Assembly: GCA_944322305.1 (NCBI GenBank)
Contig: CALUOP010000003.1
Coordinates: 186,001-250,000 of the forward strand
Length of the DNA: 64,000 bases
Reading direction: 5' to 3'
From: an uncultured Coriobacteriaceae bacterium
Lineage (GTDB): Bacteria; Actinomycetota; Coriobacteriia; Coriobacteriales; Coriobacteriaceae
Shown here: piece by piece, positions 1 to 8,046 of the stretch
How the letters are laid out: each line of letters opens with the position of its first letter
Numbering within the stretch: position 1 is the first letter of the stretch
The notes under the pieces: generated by a model
Told to the model about the DNA's origin: nothing
Seen by the model: the letters and a program-made list of their open reading frames with translations, nothing else
The model's database searches: none
Made by a program: the position numbers and the translations under genes

Positions 1-551
1 TCGTCGCCGGGCCAGCCCGCCGCCAGGTCGATCACCGGGTAGCACAGGATCTGCGCCGAAACGGCGATCTGGTCTGGCGTGAACCCGAGCTTCTCGGCAA
101 ACCACGGCTGGCGAGAAAGCCCGCTGTAAAGCGCGCAAAGGTGCCCGCCGGCCGAGCAGCCGAGCAGCGTGATGCGCTCGGGGTCAACGTGCCAGGCCTC
201 GGCGTTTGCGCGCACATGCACCACGGCGCGGGCAAGGTCGTAGGCCGGATACGGCAGAAGGCATGCGGCCTCCTCCGGGTCGTACACCGTGTAGTCAACG
301 ATAAACGCCTGGTAACCCCACTCAAGGAAGGCCAGCGCCACCGGCTCGGCCTCGCGCCACGAGGTCATGTGGTAGCCGCCGCCCGGGCAGATAACCACCG
401 CGGGGCGCACGCGCACGCCCTCCGGCGCGTCGGCGCTGTCCTGGCAGTACGCGCGCATAAACGGCGCGCCGCTGTAGGGCGCGTCGTCCGAACCTGAGCA
501 GGCACCGCGCCCGTACCCGGGATGTGGCAGCTCGATCTTCTCAAACAGCAT
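1..551 (-). CDS. alpha/beta hydrolase (acetyl-esterase type), C-terminus outside window
   Basis: The minus-strand frame opens at the ATG at 551 behind an AAAGGAGAG ribosome site and runs off the left edge, so only about 183 N-terminal residues are visible. The segment VVICPGGGYHMTSW is the HGG-like oxyanion strand of the BD-FAE / Aes hydrolase group. LLGCSAGGHLCALYSGL contains the nucleophile elbow G-x-S-x-G (GCSAG). The catalytic Asp and His would lie beyond the edge. Enzymes of this group cleave short-chain esters, often acetyl groups on carbohydrates, in the cytoplasm. The family call is firm; the substrate cannot be read from this sequence. Confidence 0.85.
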   Translation of the reverse strand, partial: MLFEKIELPHPGYGRGACSGSDDAPYSGAPFMRAYCQDSADAPEGVRVRPAVVICPGGGYHMTSWREAEPVALAFLEWGYQAFIVDYTVYDPEEAACLLPYPAYDLARAVVHVRANAEAWHVDPERITLLGCSAGGHLCALYSGLSRQPWFAEKLGFTPDQIAVSAQILCYPVIDLAAGWPGD

Positions 552-767
552 GGCAGCTCTCCTTTGCTTGGGGGTATCCGCTTGCCTATGCCATTATCCT
601 ACGCGCTTAGAGCGCCCCGCCGCATGCCGATCTTGCTTGTCTCGCCCTCGCCGCGCGGCCGGGCGCGCCGGCGCTGCGCCTGCGACGAGCAAGCCCGCTC
701 AACCAGCAGCCCCGCTCCCCTGCCGCGCAAACGACAGGGCCGGGCGCCCTCCGCCACCCCCGCAACA

Positions 768-810
768 CAAAAGGGCCCGGATCCCCGTGGGAGGGATCCG
801 GGCCCCGAAG
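768..810 (-). terminator. Rho-independent terminator of nifJ
   Basis: A 13-bp perfect stem (773-785 with 793-805, loop 786-792) is followed on the minus strand by TTTTG. It lies about 45 bp beyond the nifJ stop codon. Confidence 0.85.
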
Positions 811-850
811 CTCAACGCTTAGGCAAGCGCGGGCACGTTAGCGCACAGGC

Positions 851-3800
851 TTACACCTCGGCGTAAACGTCCTTGAGCTTGAGCAGGTGCTGGTAGCGCG
901 CCATAGCAGCGGCCTCGTTGGCCTGGAACAGCGCGTCGACCTGCTCCTGCGGCAGCACGCGGGACAGCGAAGCGTAACGGGCCTCGTTCATCAGGAACTC
1001 CTGATAACCGCCCTTCGGCTCCTTGGAGTCGAGCGTGAACTTCTTGCCGACCTCGGCAGCCGGGTTGAAGCGGAAGAGGTTCCAGTAACCGCAGTCCACG
1101 GCCTTCTTCATCTCGGCCTGGCAGTTCTGCATGCCGCCCTTCTTGATGGAGTGCATCTCGCAGGGAGCGTAGCCGATGATGATGGACGGGCCGTCGTAAG
1201 CCTCGGCCTCCTGGATGGCCTTGAGGGTCTGAGCCGGGTTAGCGCCCATGGCGACCTGCGCCACGTACACGTAGCCGTAGCTCATAGCGATCTCGGCGAG
1301 GGACTTCTTCTTGGTGTCCTTGCCAGCAGCGGCGAACTGGGCCACCTGGCCGAGGTTCGAGGCCTTGGAGGCCTGGCCGCCGGTGTTGGAGTACACCTCG
1401 GTGTCGAAGACGAAGACGTTGACGTCGTGGTTGGAAGCCAGGACGTGGTCCAGGCCGCCGAAGCCGATGTCGTACGCCCAGCCGTCGCCGCCGAAGATCC
1501 AGAAGGACTTCTTGGTGAGGAAGGCCTTGTCGGCCAGGATGGCCTTGGCGGCGTCGCAGCCGCAGGCCTCGAGGGCCTCGACGTAGGCGGCAGCGGCGGT
1601 CTTGGAGGCCTCGGCGTCCTTGCGGGCGTCGAGCCAAGCCTGGCCAGCGGTCTTCACGGCCTCGGAGGTGTCGTCAGCGGCGATGAGCGCCTCGGTCTCG
1701 GCAACCAGCTTGTTCTGGACGGCCTCGTAACCGAGGGCCATGCCCAGACCGTGCTCGGCGTTGTCCTCGAAGAGGCTGTTGTTCCACGCCGGGCCGTGAC
1801 CCTCGGCGTTGACCGTGTAGGGCGAACGGGCGGCCGGGTTGCCCCAGATGGAGGAGCAGCCGGTGGCGTTGGAGATGAACATGCGGTCGCCGCAGACCTG
1901 CGTCACGAGACGCGCGTAAGCGGTCTCGGCGCAGCCGGCGCAGGAGCCGGAGAACTCAAGCAGCGGCTTCTTGAACTGGCTGCCCTTGACGTTGTTGGTC
2001 TCGAGGACCGGCTTCTCGGAGATGTTGGCAACGGCCCAGTCGAAGACCTCCTGCTCGGCGAGCTCCTGCTCCTGCGGCACCATGGTGAGGGCGCCCTTGG
2101 GGCAGACCTTGGCGCAGTTGGTGCAGCCCATGCAGTCGAGCGGGGAGATGGCCATGGTGAACTTCAGGCCGGTGTCCTTCGGGATCTTGATGTCGAGCGT
2201 GCGCATACCCTCGGGCGCCTTGGCGAGCTCCTCCTCGGAGACGCCGAACGGGCGGATGGTGGCGTGCGGGCAGACATAGGAGCACTGGTTGCACTGGATG
2301 CACTTGGTCTCGTCCCAGTGCGGCACCATGACGGCGACGCCGCGCTTCTCGTACTGGGAAGCGCCCTGCTCGAACTGACCGTCCTCGTGACCGGCGAAAG
2401 CGGAGACCGGCAGGGAGTCGCCCTCCATGCGGTTGATGGGCTCCATGATGTCGATGACCTGCTTGACCAGCTCCGGACGGCCCTCGAGCTTGCGCTCAGC
2501 GGCGTCATCGGCAACGTCGGCCCAGGAAGCGGGAACCTCGTGCTTCTCGAAGGCGGTGGCGCCGGCGTCGATGGCCTTCCAGTTGGCCTCGACGACGTCC
2601 TGGCCCTTCTTGGCGTAGGACTTCTCAGCGGCGTCCTTCATGTACTTGATGGCATCCTCCTGCGGCAGCACGCCGGCCAGCGTGAAGAACGCGGACTGGA
2701 GGATGGTGTTGGTGCGCTTGCCCATGCCCACCTGAACGGCCAGGTCGATGGCGTTGATGGTGTAGAGCTGGATGTTGTTCTTGGCGATGTAGCGCTTCTC
2801 AGCCGCGGAGAGGTGCTGCTCGAGCTCGGCGAAGTCCCACTGGCAGTTGATCATCAGCGTACCGCCGGGCTTGACGCCCTGGGCGATCTTGAAGTGCTTG
2901 GTGATGTAGCTGGGGTTGTGGCACGCCACGAAGTCGGCCTTGGTGATGTAGTACGGGCTCTTGATCGGGCTGTCGCCGAAGCGCAGGTGGCTGATGGTGA
3001 CGCCGCCGGTCTTCTTGGAGTCGTACTGGAAGTAGGCCTGGACGTACTTGTCGGTGTGGTCGCCGATGATCTTGATGGAGTTCTTGTTGGCGCCCACGGT
3101 GCCGTCGCCGCCGAGACCCCAGAACTTGCACTCGATGGTGCCCTCGGCAGCGGTGTTGGGGGCGTCCTCGTCCATCGGAAGCGAGAGGTTGGTGACGTCG
3201 TCCACGATGCCGATGGTGAACTCGCGCTTGGGCTCGTCCTTCTTGAGCTCATCATACACGGAGAACGCAGCCGCCGGCGGCTCGTCCTTGGAGCCGAGGC
3301 CGTAACGGCCGCCGACCACGGTGATGCCGGTCTTGCCAGCCTCGAACAGGGCGGACACGACGTCTTCGTACAGAGGCTCGCCGATGGAGCCGGGCTCCTT
3401 GGTGCGGTCGAGAACAGCGATCTTCTTCACGGTCTCGGGCAGCGCCGCGATGAAGTGCTCGACGGACCACGGACGGTACAGACGGACCTTGACCAGGCCG
3501 ACCTTCTCGCCCTTGGCGGTGAGGTAGTCGATGACCTCCTCGAGGGTGTCGCAGAAGGAGCCCATGCAGACCACGATGTTCTCGGCATCCGGAGCGCCGT
3601 AGTAGTCGAACAGGTGGTAGTTGGTGCCGAGCTTCTCGTTGACCTGGTTCATGTAGTCCTCAACGACCGCCGGCAGGTTGTTGTAAGCGGTGTTGCAGGC
3701 CTCGCGGTGCTGGAAGAAGACGTCGCCGTCCTCGTGGGTACCGCGGTTGTTGGGATGCTCGGGGTTGAGAGCGTGATCGCGGAACGCCTGGACGGCGTCC

Positions 3801-4390
3801 ATGTCGCACATCTCGGCGAGGTCGTCGTAATCCCAGCAGGCGACCTTCTGGATCTCGTGGGAGGTGCGGAAGCCGTCGAAGAAGTTCAGGAACGGCACGC
3901 GACCCCTGATGGCGGCCAGGTGAGCCACCGCGGAGAGATCCATGACCTCCTGCACGTTGGTCTCGGCGAGCATGGCGAAGCCGGTCTGGCGGCACGCCAT
4001 GACGTCGGAGTGATCACCGAAGATGTTGAGGGCGTGGGTGGCAACCGTACGCGCGGAGACGTGGAACACGCCCGGCAGGTGCTCGCCAGCGATCTTGTAC
4101 ATGTTCGGGATCATGAGCAGCAGGCCCTGGGAGGCCGTGTAGGTGGTGGTCAGCGCGCCCGCGCACAGCGAGCCGTGGACGGTGCCCGCGGCGCCAGCCT
4201 CGGACTCCATCTCGATGACCTTCACCGGGGTGCCGAAGATGTTCTTCTTCCCCTGAGCTGCCCACTGGTCGACATGGTCGGCCATCGGGCTGGACGGCGT
4301 GATGGGGTAAATACCCGCAACCTCGGTGAACGCATACGATACGTATGCGGCTGCCTCGTTGCCGTCCATGGACTTGAACTTGCGTGCCAT
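851..4390 (-). CDS. nifJ: pyruvate:ferredoxin (flavodoxin) oxidoreductase
   Basis: This 1179-aa homodimeric PFOR oxidatively decarboxylates pyruvate to acetyl-CoA and CO2 and reduces ferredoxin or flavodoxin, the central energy step of an anaerobe. All domains are present in one chain: the N-terminal pyrimidine-binding domain (AYVSYAFTEVAGIYPITPSSPM near the start), the gamma-type domain, two 4Fe-4S motifs (CIQCNQCSYVCP near residue 697 and CMGCTNCAKVCP near residue 750), the proximal-cluster CAGCAET segment, and the TPP-binding GDGWAYDIGFGG near residue 965 followed by NTGGQASK. Length matches the family (about 1170-1200). A GAGGAGAG ribosome site precedes the ATG. It is monocistronic, with its own terminator downstream. 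Confidence 0.97.
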   Translation of the reverse strand: MARKFKSMDGNEAAAYVSYAFTEVAGIYPITPSSPMADHVDQWAAQGKKNIFGTPVKVIEMESEAGAAGTVHGSLCAGALTTTYTASQGLLLMIPNMYKIAGEHLPGVFHVSARTVATHALNIFGDHSDVMACRQTGFAMLAETNVQEVMDLSAVAHLAAIRGRVPFLNFFDGFRTSHEIQKVACWDYDDLAEMCDMDAVQAFRDHALNPEHPNNRGTHEDGDVFFQHREACNTAYNNLPAVVEDYMNQVNEKLGTNYHLFDYYGAPDAENIVVCMGSFCDTLEEVIDYLTAKGEKVGLVKVRLYRPWSVEHFIAALPETVKKIAVLDRTKEPGSIGEPLYEDVVSALFEAGKTGITVVGGRYGLGSKDEPPAAAFSVYDELKKDEPKREFTIGIVDDVTNLSLPMDEDAPNTAAEGTIECKFWGLGGDGTVGANKNSIKIIGDHTDKYVQAYFQYDSKKTGGVTISHLRFGDSPIKSPYYITKADFVACHNPSYITKHFKIAQGVKPGGTLMINCQWDFAELEQHLSAAEKRYIAKNNIQLYTINAIDLAVQVGMGKRTNTILQSAFFTLAGVLPQEDAIKYMKDAAEKSYAKKGQDVVEANWKAIDAGATAFEKHEVPASWADVADDAAERKLEGRPELVKQVIDIMEPINRMEGDSLPVSAFAGHEDGQFEQGASQYEKRGVAVMVPHWDETKCIQCNQCSYVCPHATIRPFGVSEEELAKAPEGMRTLDIKIPKDTGLKFTMAISPLDCMGCTNCAKVCPKGALTMVPQEQELAEQEVFDWAVANISEKPVLETNNVKGSQFKKPLLEFSGSCAGCAETAYARLVTQVCGDRMFISNATGCSSIWGNPAARSPYTVNAEGHGPAWNNSLFEDNAEHGLGMALGYEAVQNKLVAETEALIAADDTSEAVKTAGQAWLDARKDAEASKTAAAAYVEALEACGCDAAKAILADKAFLTKKSFWIFGGDGWAYDIGFGGLDHVLASNHDVNVFVFDTEVYSNTGGQASKASNLGQVAQFAAAGKDTKKKSLAEIAMSYGYVYVAQVAMGANPAQTLKAIQEAEAYDGPSIIIGYAPCEMHSIKKGGMQNCQAEMKKAVDCGYWNLFRFNPAAEVGKKFTLDSKEPKGGYQEFLMNEARYASLSRVLPQEQVDALFQANEAAAMARYQHLLKLKDVYAEV

Positions 4391-4861
4391 ATCTCTCCTC
4401 TCTTAGGAGTACGAACGCCGGGTGGCGATCCCCCGGCATCGACCTACCGATATACGGCCCGTCCGCATGCGGGACACGGTATGCAATCGGCACACGCGGA
4501 CACCCGTAATTGTACGCCGCGCGGGGCGCAACGTCGGTGAAAAATGTTGCGAATCAGCGTCGTGGGTAACGTTTTTTGGTAGCGCTGTGCGCGGGACGGT
4601 TTACGGGCGAAAAGAACCGCTGGTATGGGGCTTGCGGCGCAGACTGATGCCGGGGCGGGGCGGCAAATTATTCGGCGAACGGTTGGTGGGGCGGCAGGGG
4701 CAGCGGCGGGGCGACACGCGAGTGACGGCGACGGGCGCAGGGGCGGGGCGATGGGCGAGTGACGGCGGGCGCGATTGCGCGCGGGGGCTTGCGGGCACGA
4801 CCTTGGCGGGCGCGATTGCGCGCGGGCGTCTGCGGGCGGCACCCTCGCGACGGCTTTGGCG
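4391..4861. other. intergenic region between nifJ and recR, with a 22-bp direct repeat
   Basis: No coding sequence is supported here. The part next to nifJ presumably holds its promoter, but no box is convincing. The distal half is extremely G-rich. It carries a 22-bp direct repeat, perfect as read, at 4764-4785 and 4805-4826, inside a longer run of GGGCGA/GGGCGC words. Confidence 0.6.
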
Positions 4862-5458
4862 CTACAGCGCGCGGCGGGCCTCGATGGCGCGGCCCAAGGT
4901 GAGCTCGTCGGCGTACTCGAGGTCGCCGCCCACGGGCAGGCCGCTTGCCAGGCGCGTTACCGTGACGCCGAGCGGCTTGATGGTGCGGGCCAGGTAGCTT
5001 GCGGTTGTCTCGCCCTCGATGTTGGGGTTGGTGGCGATGATGACCTCGCGGATGGGCTCGGTGCCCAGGCGGGCCAAAAGCTCGCGGATGTGCAGCTGGT
5101 CGGGACCGATTTTGTCCATGGGGCTGATGACGCCGCCGAGAACGTGGTAGAGGCCGTTGTAGCTGCCGGTGCGCTCGATGGCCGAGACGTCGCGGGGCTC
5201 GGAGACCACGCACACGGTTTCTTGGTCGCGCGTGCCGTCGGAGCAGATGGAGCACTCGTCAGCGGTGGCGTAGTTGAAGCAGCGGCTGCAGAAGTGCACC
5301 TGCGCCTTCATGTCGAGGATGGCCTCGGCGAGGCGGCGCGACTCCTCGGCGTCGGCTTCGAGCAGGTAGTAGGCGATGCGCTGGGCAGACTTCGGGCCGA
5401 TGCCGGGCAGGCGGCCCAGCTCGTCGAGGAGACGCTGCATGCTTCTGTCGGTGCTCAC
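4862..5458 (-). CDS. recR: recombination mediator protein RecR
   Basis: RecR (198 aa) acts with RecO (and RecF) in the cytoplasm to load RecA at gaps in single-stranded DNA. The order is canonical: an N-terminal helix-hairpin-helix ([20 protein letters not shown]), a four-cysteine zinc finger ([16 protein letters not shown]), then a Toprim domain with [12 protein letters not shown] and [19 protein letters not shown], and the C-terminal [20 protein letters not shown]. The start is a GTG at 5458 behind AAAGAGG; an ATG six codons later is the alternative. It follows ybaB after 288 bp, the usual ybaB-recR order. Confidence 0.97.
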   Translation of the reverse strand: MSTDRSMQRLLDELGRLPGIGPKSAQRIAYYLLEADAEESRRLAEAILDMKAQVHFCSRCFNYATADECSICSDGTRDQETVCVVSEPRDVSAIERTGSYNGLYHVLGGVISPMDKIGPDQLHIRELLARLGTEPIREVIIATNPNIEGETTASYLARTIKPLGVTVTRLASGLPVGGDLEYADELTLGRAIEARRAL

Positions 5459-5746
5459 GGATCGCCTCTTTCAGGGCTGCGGGATGCGGGCGGCGCAAAA
5501 CGGTCGGGGTCGGCGGGCGCGCCTCCCGGGACGGTGTTCCCGGATGGAATGAAGCCAGTTGAGCTGGGTTGGCGCGGGGTTCAAACCGCTGCGCAGGGCG
5601 CAACGGCACGGCTGGGCGCCGGCCGCCGCGCCGGGCCGGCGAGTCGGCGAGCCGGAGCGACGCGCCAACCTGCACGCATCGAACGACCGCGCGCCAAAGC
5701 ACGCGCGTTGTGCCGGGCGCGCGGCGCGATCGGGCGTGCGTAGCCG

Positions 5747-6070
5747 TTAGAACAGGCCGGGCATCCCGGGGATGTTCATGCCAGCGGTGACGGAGTTCAT
5801 CTGCTGGGCGCTCTTCTCGGCAATGCCGCGCAGGGCCTCGTTCACAGCCGCGGTGATCATGTCCTGCAGCATCTCCACGTCCTCGGGATCAAGGGCCTCG
5901 GGATCGATGGTGAGCTTGGCGATCTGCATGTCGCCGTTGACGGTAACCTTGACGGTGCCGCCGCCGGCCGAGGCGCTGGACTCCACGAACTTGAGCTGCT
6001 CCTGCGCCTGGGCGAGCTGCTCCTGCATCTTGCGGGCCTGCTTCATCATCTGCGCCATGTTCATGCCCAT
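5747..6070 (-). CDS. ybaB: YbaB/EbfC family nucleoid-associated protein
   Basis: A 107-aa DNA-binding protein of the YbaB/EbfC family, which forms dimeric tweezer-like folds, binds DNA and is usually encoded between dnaX and recR. The Met-rich start MGMNMAQMMKQARKMQ, the amphipathic helix, GTVKVTVNGDMQI and the C-terminal helices are all typical. The ATG at 6070 is chosen because GAAAGG lies 9 nt upstream. The frame stays open further upstream, but that stretch (to 6325) runs into a MITE-like repeat and does not resemble the family. dnaX is not directly upstream: about 2 kb of inserted material separates them. Confidence 0.95.
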   Translation of the reverse strand: MGMNMAQMMKQARKMQEQLAQAQEQLKFVESSASAGGGTVKVTVNGDMQIAKLTIDPEALDPEDVEMLQDMITAAVNEALRGIAEKSAQQMNSVTAGMNIPGMPGLF

Positions 6071-6224
6071 GAGCGATACCTTTCTCGGGAAGGGGCGCGC
6101 CGCCGCAGAGCGGCAAACGCTCGTAACACGTGTGAAAACGCTCCTCATGATACCCGAAGTGCCTAACACAGCGCCCGGCAGCCGCACGTTGCACGCGGTT
6201 TGCGCATCGTTGCGAGGGAACAAC

Positions 6225-6351
6225 AAAAATGGATGTGGTTTCAGAGGGAACGCCGAAGTATGTACGGGAATCTCCGATGCAAAAGTCCAGGTAGAAGCGG
6301 TGCGGAAAATCTGTCTACTTTGCAAGGCGGCTCAAAACAACATCCATTTTT
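6225..6351. repeat. MITE-like element, copy 1 (left flank of insert)
   Basis: About 127 bp with inverted ends: 6225-6241 reads AAAAATGGATGTGGTTT and 6334-6351 is its complement with one mismatch. The interior near the right end (CTACTTTGCAAGG.GGCTC) is shared with the second copy at 7762-7886, while the centre has diverged. No transposase is inside, so a transposase encoded elsewhere in the genome would be needed. Confidence 0.75.
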
Positions 6352-6489
6352 GACTGAGGTGTATTTGGCACGACGAATACGGCGCGTAAACGTGAAATTA
6401 TACGCCTGTTTTGCAGCAACGAACCGCGCTTGGACAAACGGATGCGCACCTATCCTCGCAGTAGCAGCAAAAAAGGCGAGGAGGGCACC

Positions 6490-7665
6490 GTGGTAATCAT
6501 CAGTGGCACATCAGCTTGGGAATACTACCGAACACCGCCAGTCGTACGCGACGCGGCTATACCCAAAGACGCCGTGCTCCCCACCGACTCGCCGAAAGCA
6601 ATCCGCTCGATGTGCAAACACGTGCGGGCAAACGCCTCCGAAGCAACGCGGCGCATTCTCCCCCGCCTCTGCACCGATCTCAAGGGCCTCAGGCTTCCCG
6701 TGCATGTCATAGCCAGCGATAGCAACGCGTACCATCACACGCGCTACGTTGCCTACCATCATGCGCGGCGCCCTTTTGCGAAGGAAGACCTCGTGCCCCT
6801 TGGGGCCGGCGTTTTCGTCACCTCTCCGGAGCTCACGCTCGCACAACTCGCAAGCCGGTGCTCACACACATCGCTGCTGCTTAAGATGTACGAAGCATGC
6901 GGCACGTACGCCACCTTTGCTCCGACGCCGCAGGCATCCTTTGTGCTTACCCAGCTGGTTGAAAACGGCTTCCTCAAAGCCGCTCAAGCGGCGCCGGGCG
7001 TCGGCGCGTTTTACGATGCGCGGGAAAAGCGCGCGCCGGCGCTCGCACCCAGCGGAGAACCGTTTGCCTGGAAACCCTGCGTCGACCGATTCGGAGCCCT
7101 TACCGACCTATGGAGGCGTCCTCCGTTAACCAACTCCGAAAAGCTGCGGGCCTTTATGAGCGCAACACGCTACCTGCATGGAATCGCCCAGGCGCACAGG
7201 GCGGCCAACGAGGTCCACGACGGCTCTGCCTCGCCGCTCGAAACGCGCTTTGCCCTGATGGCGTGCCTGAACGCGCGCAACGGTGGCGAAGGCTGGCCGG
7301 CGCCGACGTTCAACCAGCGCATAGATTTAAACGTGTCGGCCCGGCGGTTGGCCGGAACGGACTACTGCGTTGCCGACCTGTTGTGGCCGGCCGAACGGGT
7401 GGATGTCGAACTGAACGGCAAGGCCTTTCACGCCGACCGGCTTGGGTTTTCTCGAAGCAGCGGGCGGCGGGCAGCCCTTGAAAGCATGGGCTACACCGTT
7501 ATCGAAATAACCTATGAGCAAATGGCAAAGCCGGACATGCTCGAACCGATGCTGGAGCTGTGTGCCGGCAAGATCGGCCAGCCGCTCCAGGCGCGGACAA
7601 GGGATTTCCTACGGGCGCGCGAGCAGCTGCATGCCGAGCTGTTTGTAAACAGAGGCGGAAAGTGA
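6490..7665 (+). CDS. AbiEi-like / DUF559-type protein with PD-(D/E)XK-like C-terminus
   Basis: About 391 aa from a GTG at 6490, chosen because GAGGAGGG lies immediately upstream; an in-frame ATG at 6430 is the alternative. The N-terminal half (IISGTSAWEYYRTPP) has the look of the actinobacterial AbiEi-antitoxin-like proteins. The C-terminal part (ADLLWPAERVDVELNGKAFH, then GYTVIEITYEQM) resembles the DUF559/Vsr-like nuclease fold, with D...E-x-N-G-K candidate active-site residues. Function is unproven. It is the only plus-strand gene in the recR-dnaX block and sits exactly between two MITE-like copies, so it was probably acquired. No partner toxin is adjacent. Confidence 0.7.
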   Translation: MVIISGTSAWEYYRTPPVVRDAAIPKDAVLPTDSPKAIRSMCKHVRANASEATRRILPRLCTDLKGLRLPVHVIASDSNAYHHTRYVAYHHARRPFAKEDLVPLGAGVFVTSPELTLAQLASRCSHTSLLLKMYEACGTYATFAPTPQASFVLTQLVENGFLKAAQAAPGVGAFYDAREKRAPALAPSGEPFAWKPCVDRFGALTDLWRRPPLTNSEKLRAFMSATRYLHGIAQAHRAANEVHDGSASPLETRFALMACLNARNGGEGWPAPTFNQRIDLNVSARRLAGTDYCVADLLWPAERVDVELNGKAFHADRLGFSRSSGRRAALESMGYTVIEITYEQMAKPDMLEPMLELCAGKIGQPLQARTRDFLRAREQLHAELFVNRGGK

Positions 7666-7761
7666 GATGCCAAACGTCTGGGACCAGGGCACCTTGAGGC
7701 GTGCACCTGCCTCAAAAGCTCAAAACGACAGCTGATCATGCAGGGATTTACCCGTCTGAGC

Positions 7762-7886
7762 AAAATGGATGTTGTTTAGCGGGGGCGCGCCGAGTACGCC
7801 GGACATTGACACGCGTTCTACCAGCGGTTTTTCTGAGCGCAACGGCTTGTCTACTTTGCAGGACGGCTCAAAACAACATCCATTTT
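7762..7886. repeat. MITE-like element, copy 2 (right flank of insert)
   Basis: About 125 bp with perfect 16-bp inverted ends: 7762-7777 AAAATGGATGTTGTTT and its complement at 7871-7886. It matches copy 1 at both ends and in the box CTACTTTGCAGGACGGCTC near the right end. Together the copies bracket the DUF559-type gene. Confidence 0.75.
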
Positions 7887-7980
7887 CATTATCCGCGCAG
7901 GCGCGGCGTTGGTGTGGAGCGATTTTCGAGCCCATTGCTTGCAAAACGCCAGCTCCCGCCCGCGTGCCGGCGCTCCACCA

Positions 7981-8025
7981 CAAACTGGACGGCGCGCCTC
8001 GGGCTTGCCGGGGCGCGCCGTCCAG
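7981..8025 (-). terminator. terminator after dnaX
   Basis: A 14-bp perfect stem (7985-7998 with 8012-8025) lies about 20 bp beyond the dnaX stop. Only TTTG follows on the minus strand, so the U-tract is weak. If active, it uncouples dnaX from ybaB-recR. Confidence 0.65.
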
Positions 8026-8046
8026 GCACTTCAAGCTTTTTGCCGC

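Noticed and set aside
887-4540. A 1217-codon open frame on the plus strand opposite nifJ
   Set aside because: It mirrors the PFOR gene exactly and its low-complexity Val/Gly/Leu/Asp translation is typical of an antisense shadow in high-GC DNA.
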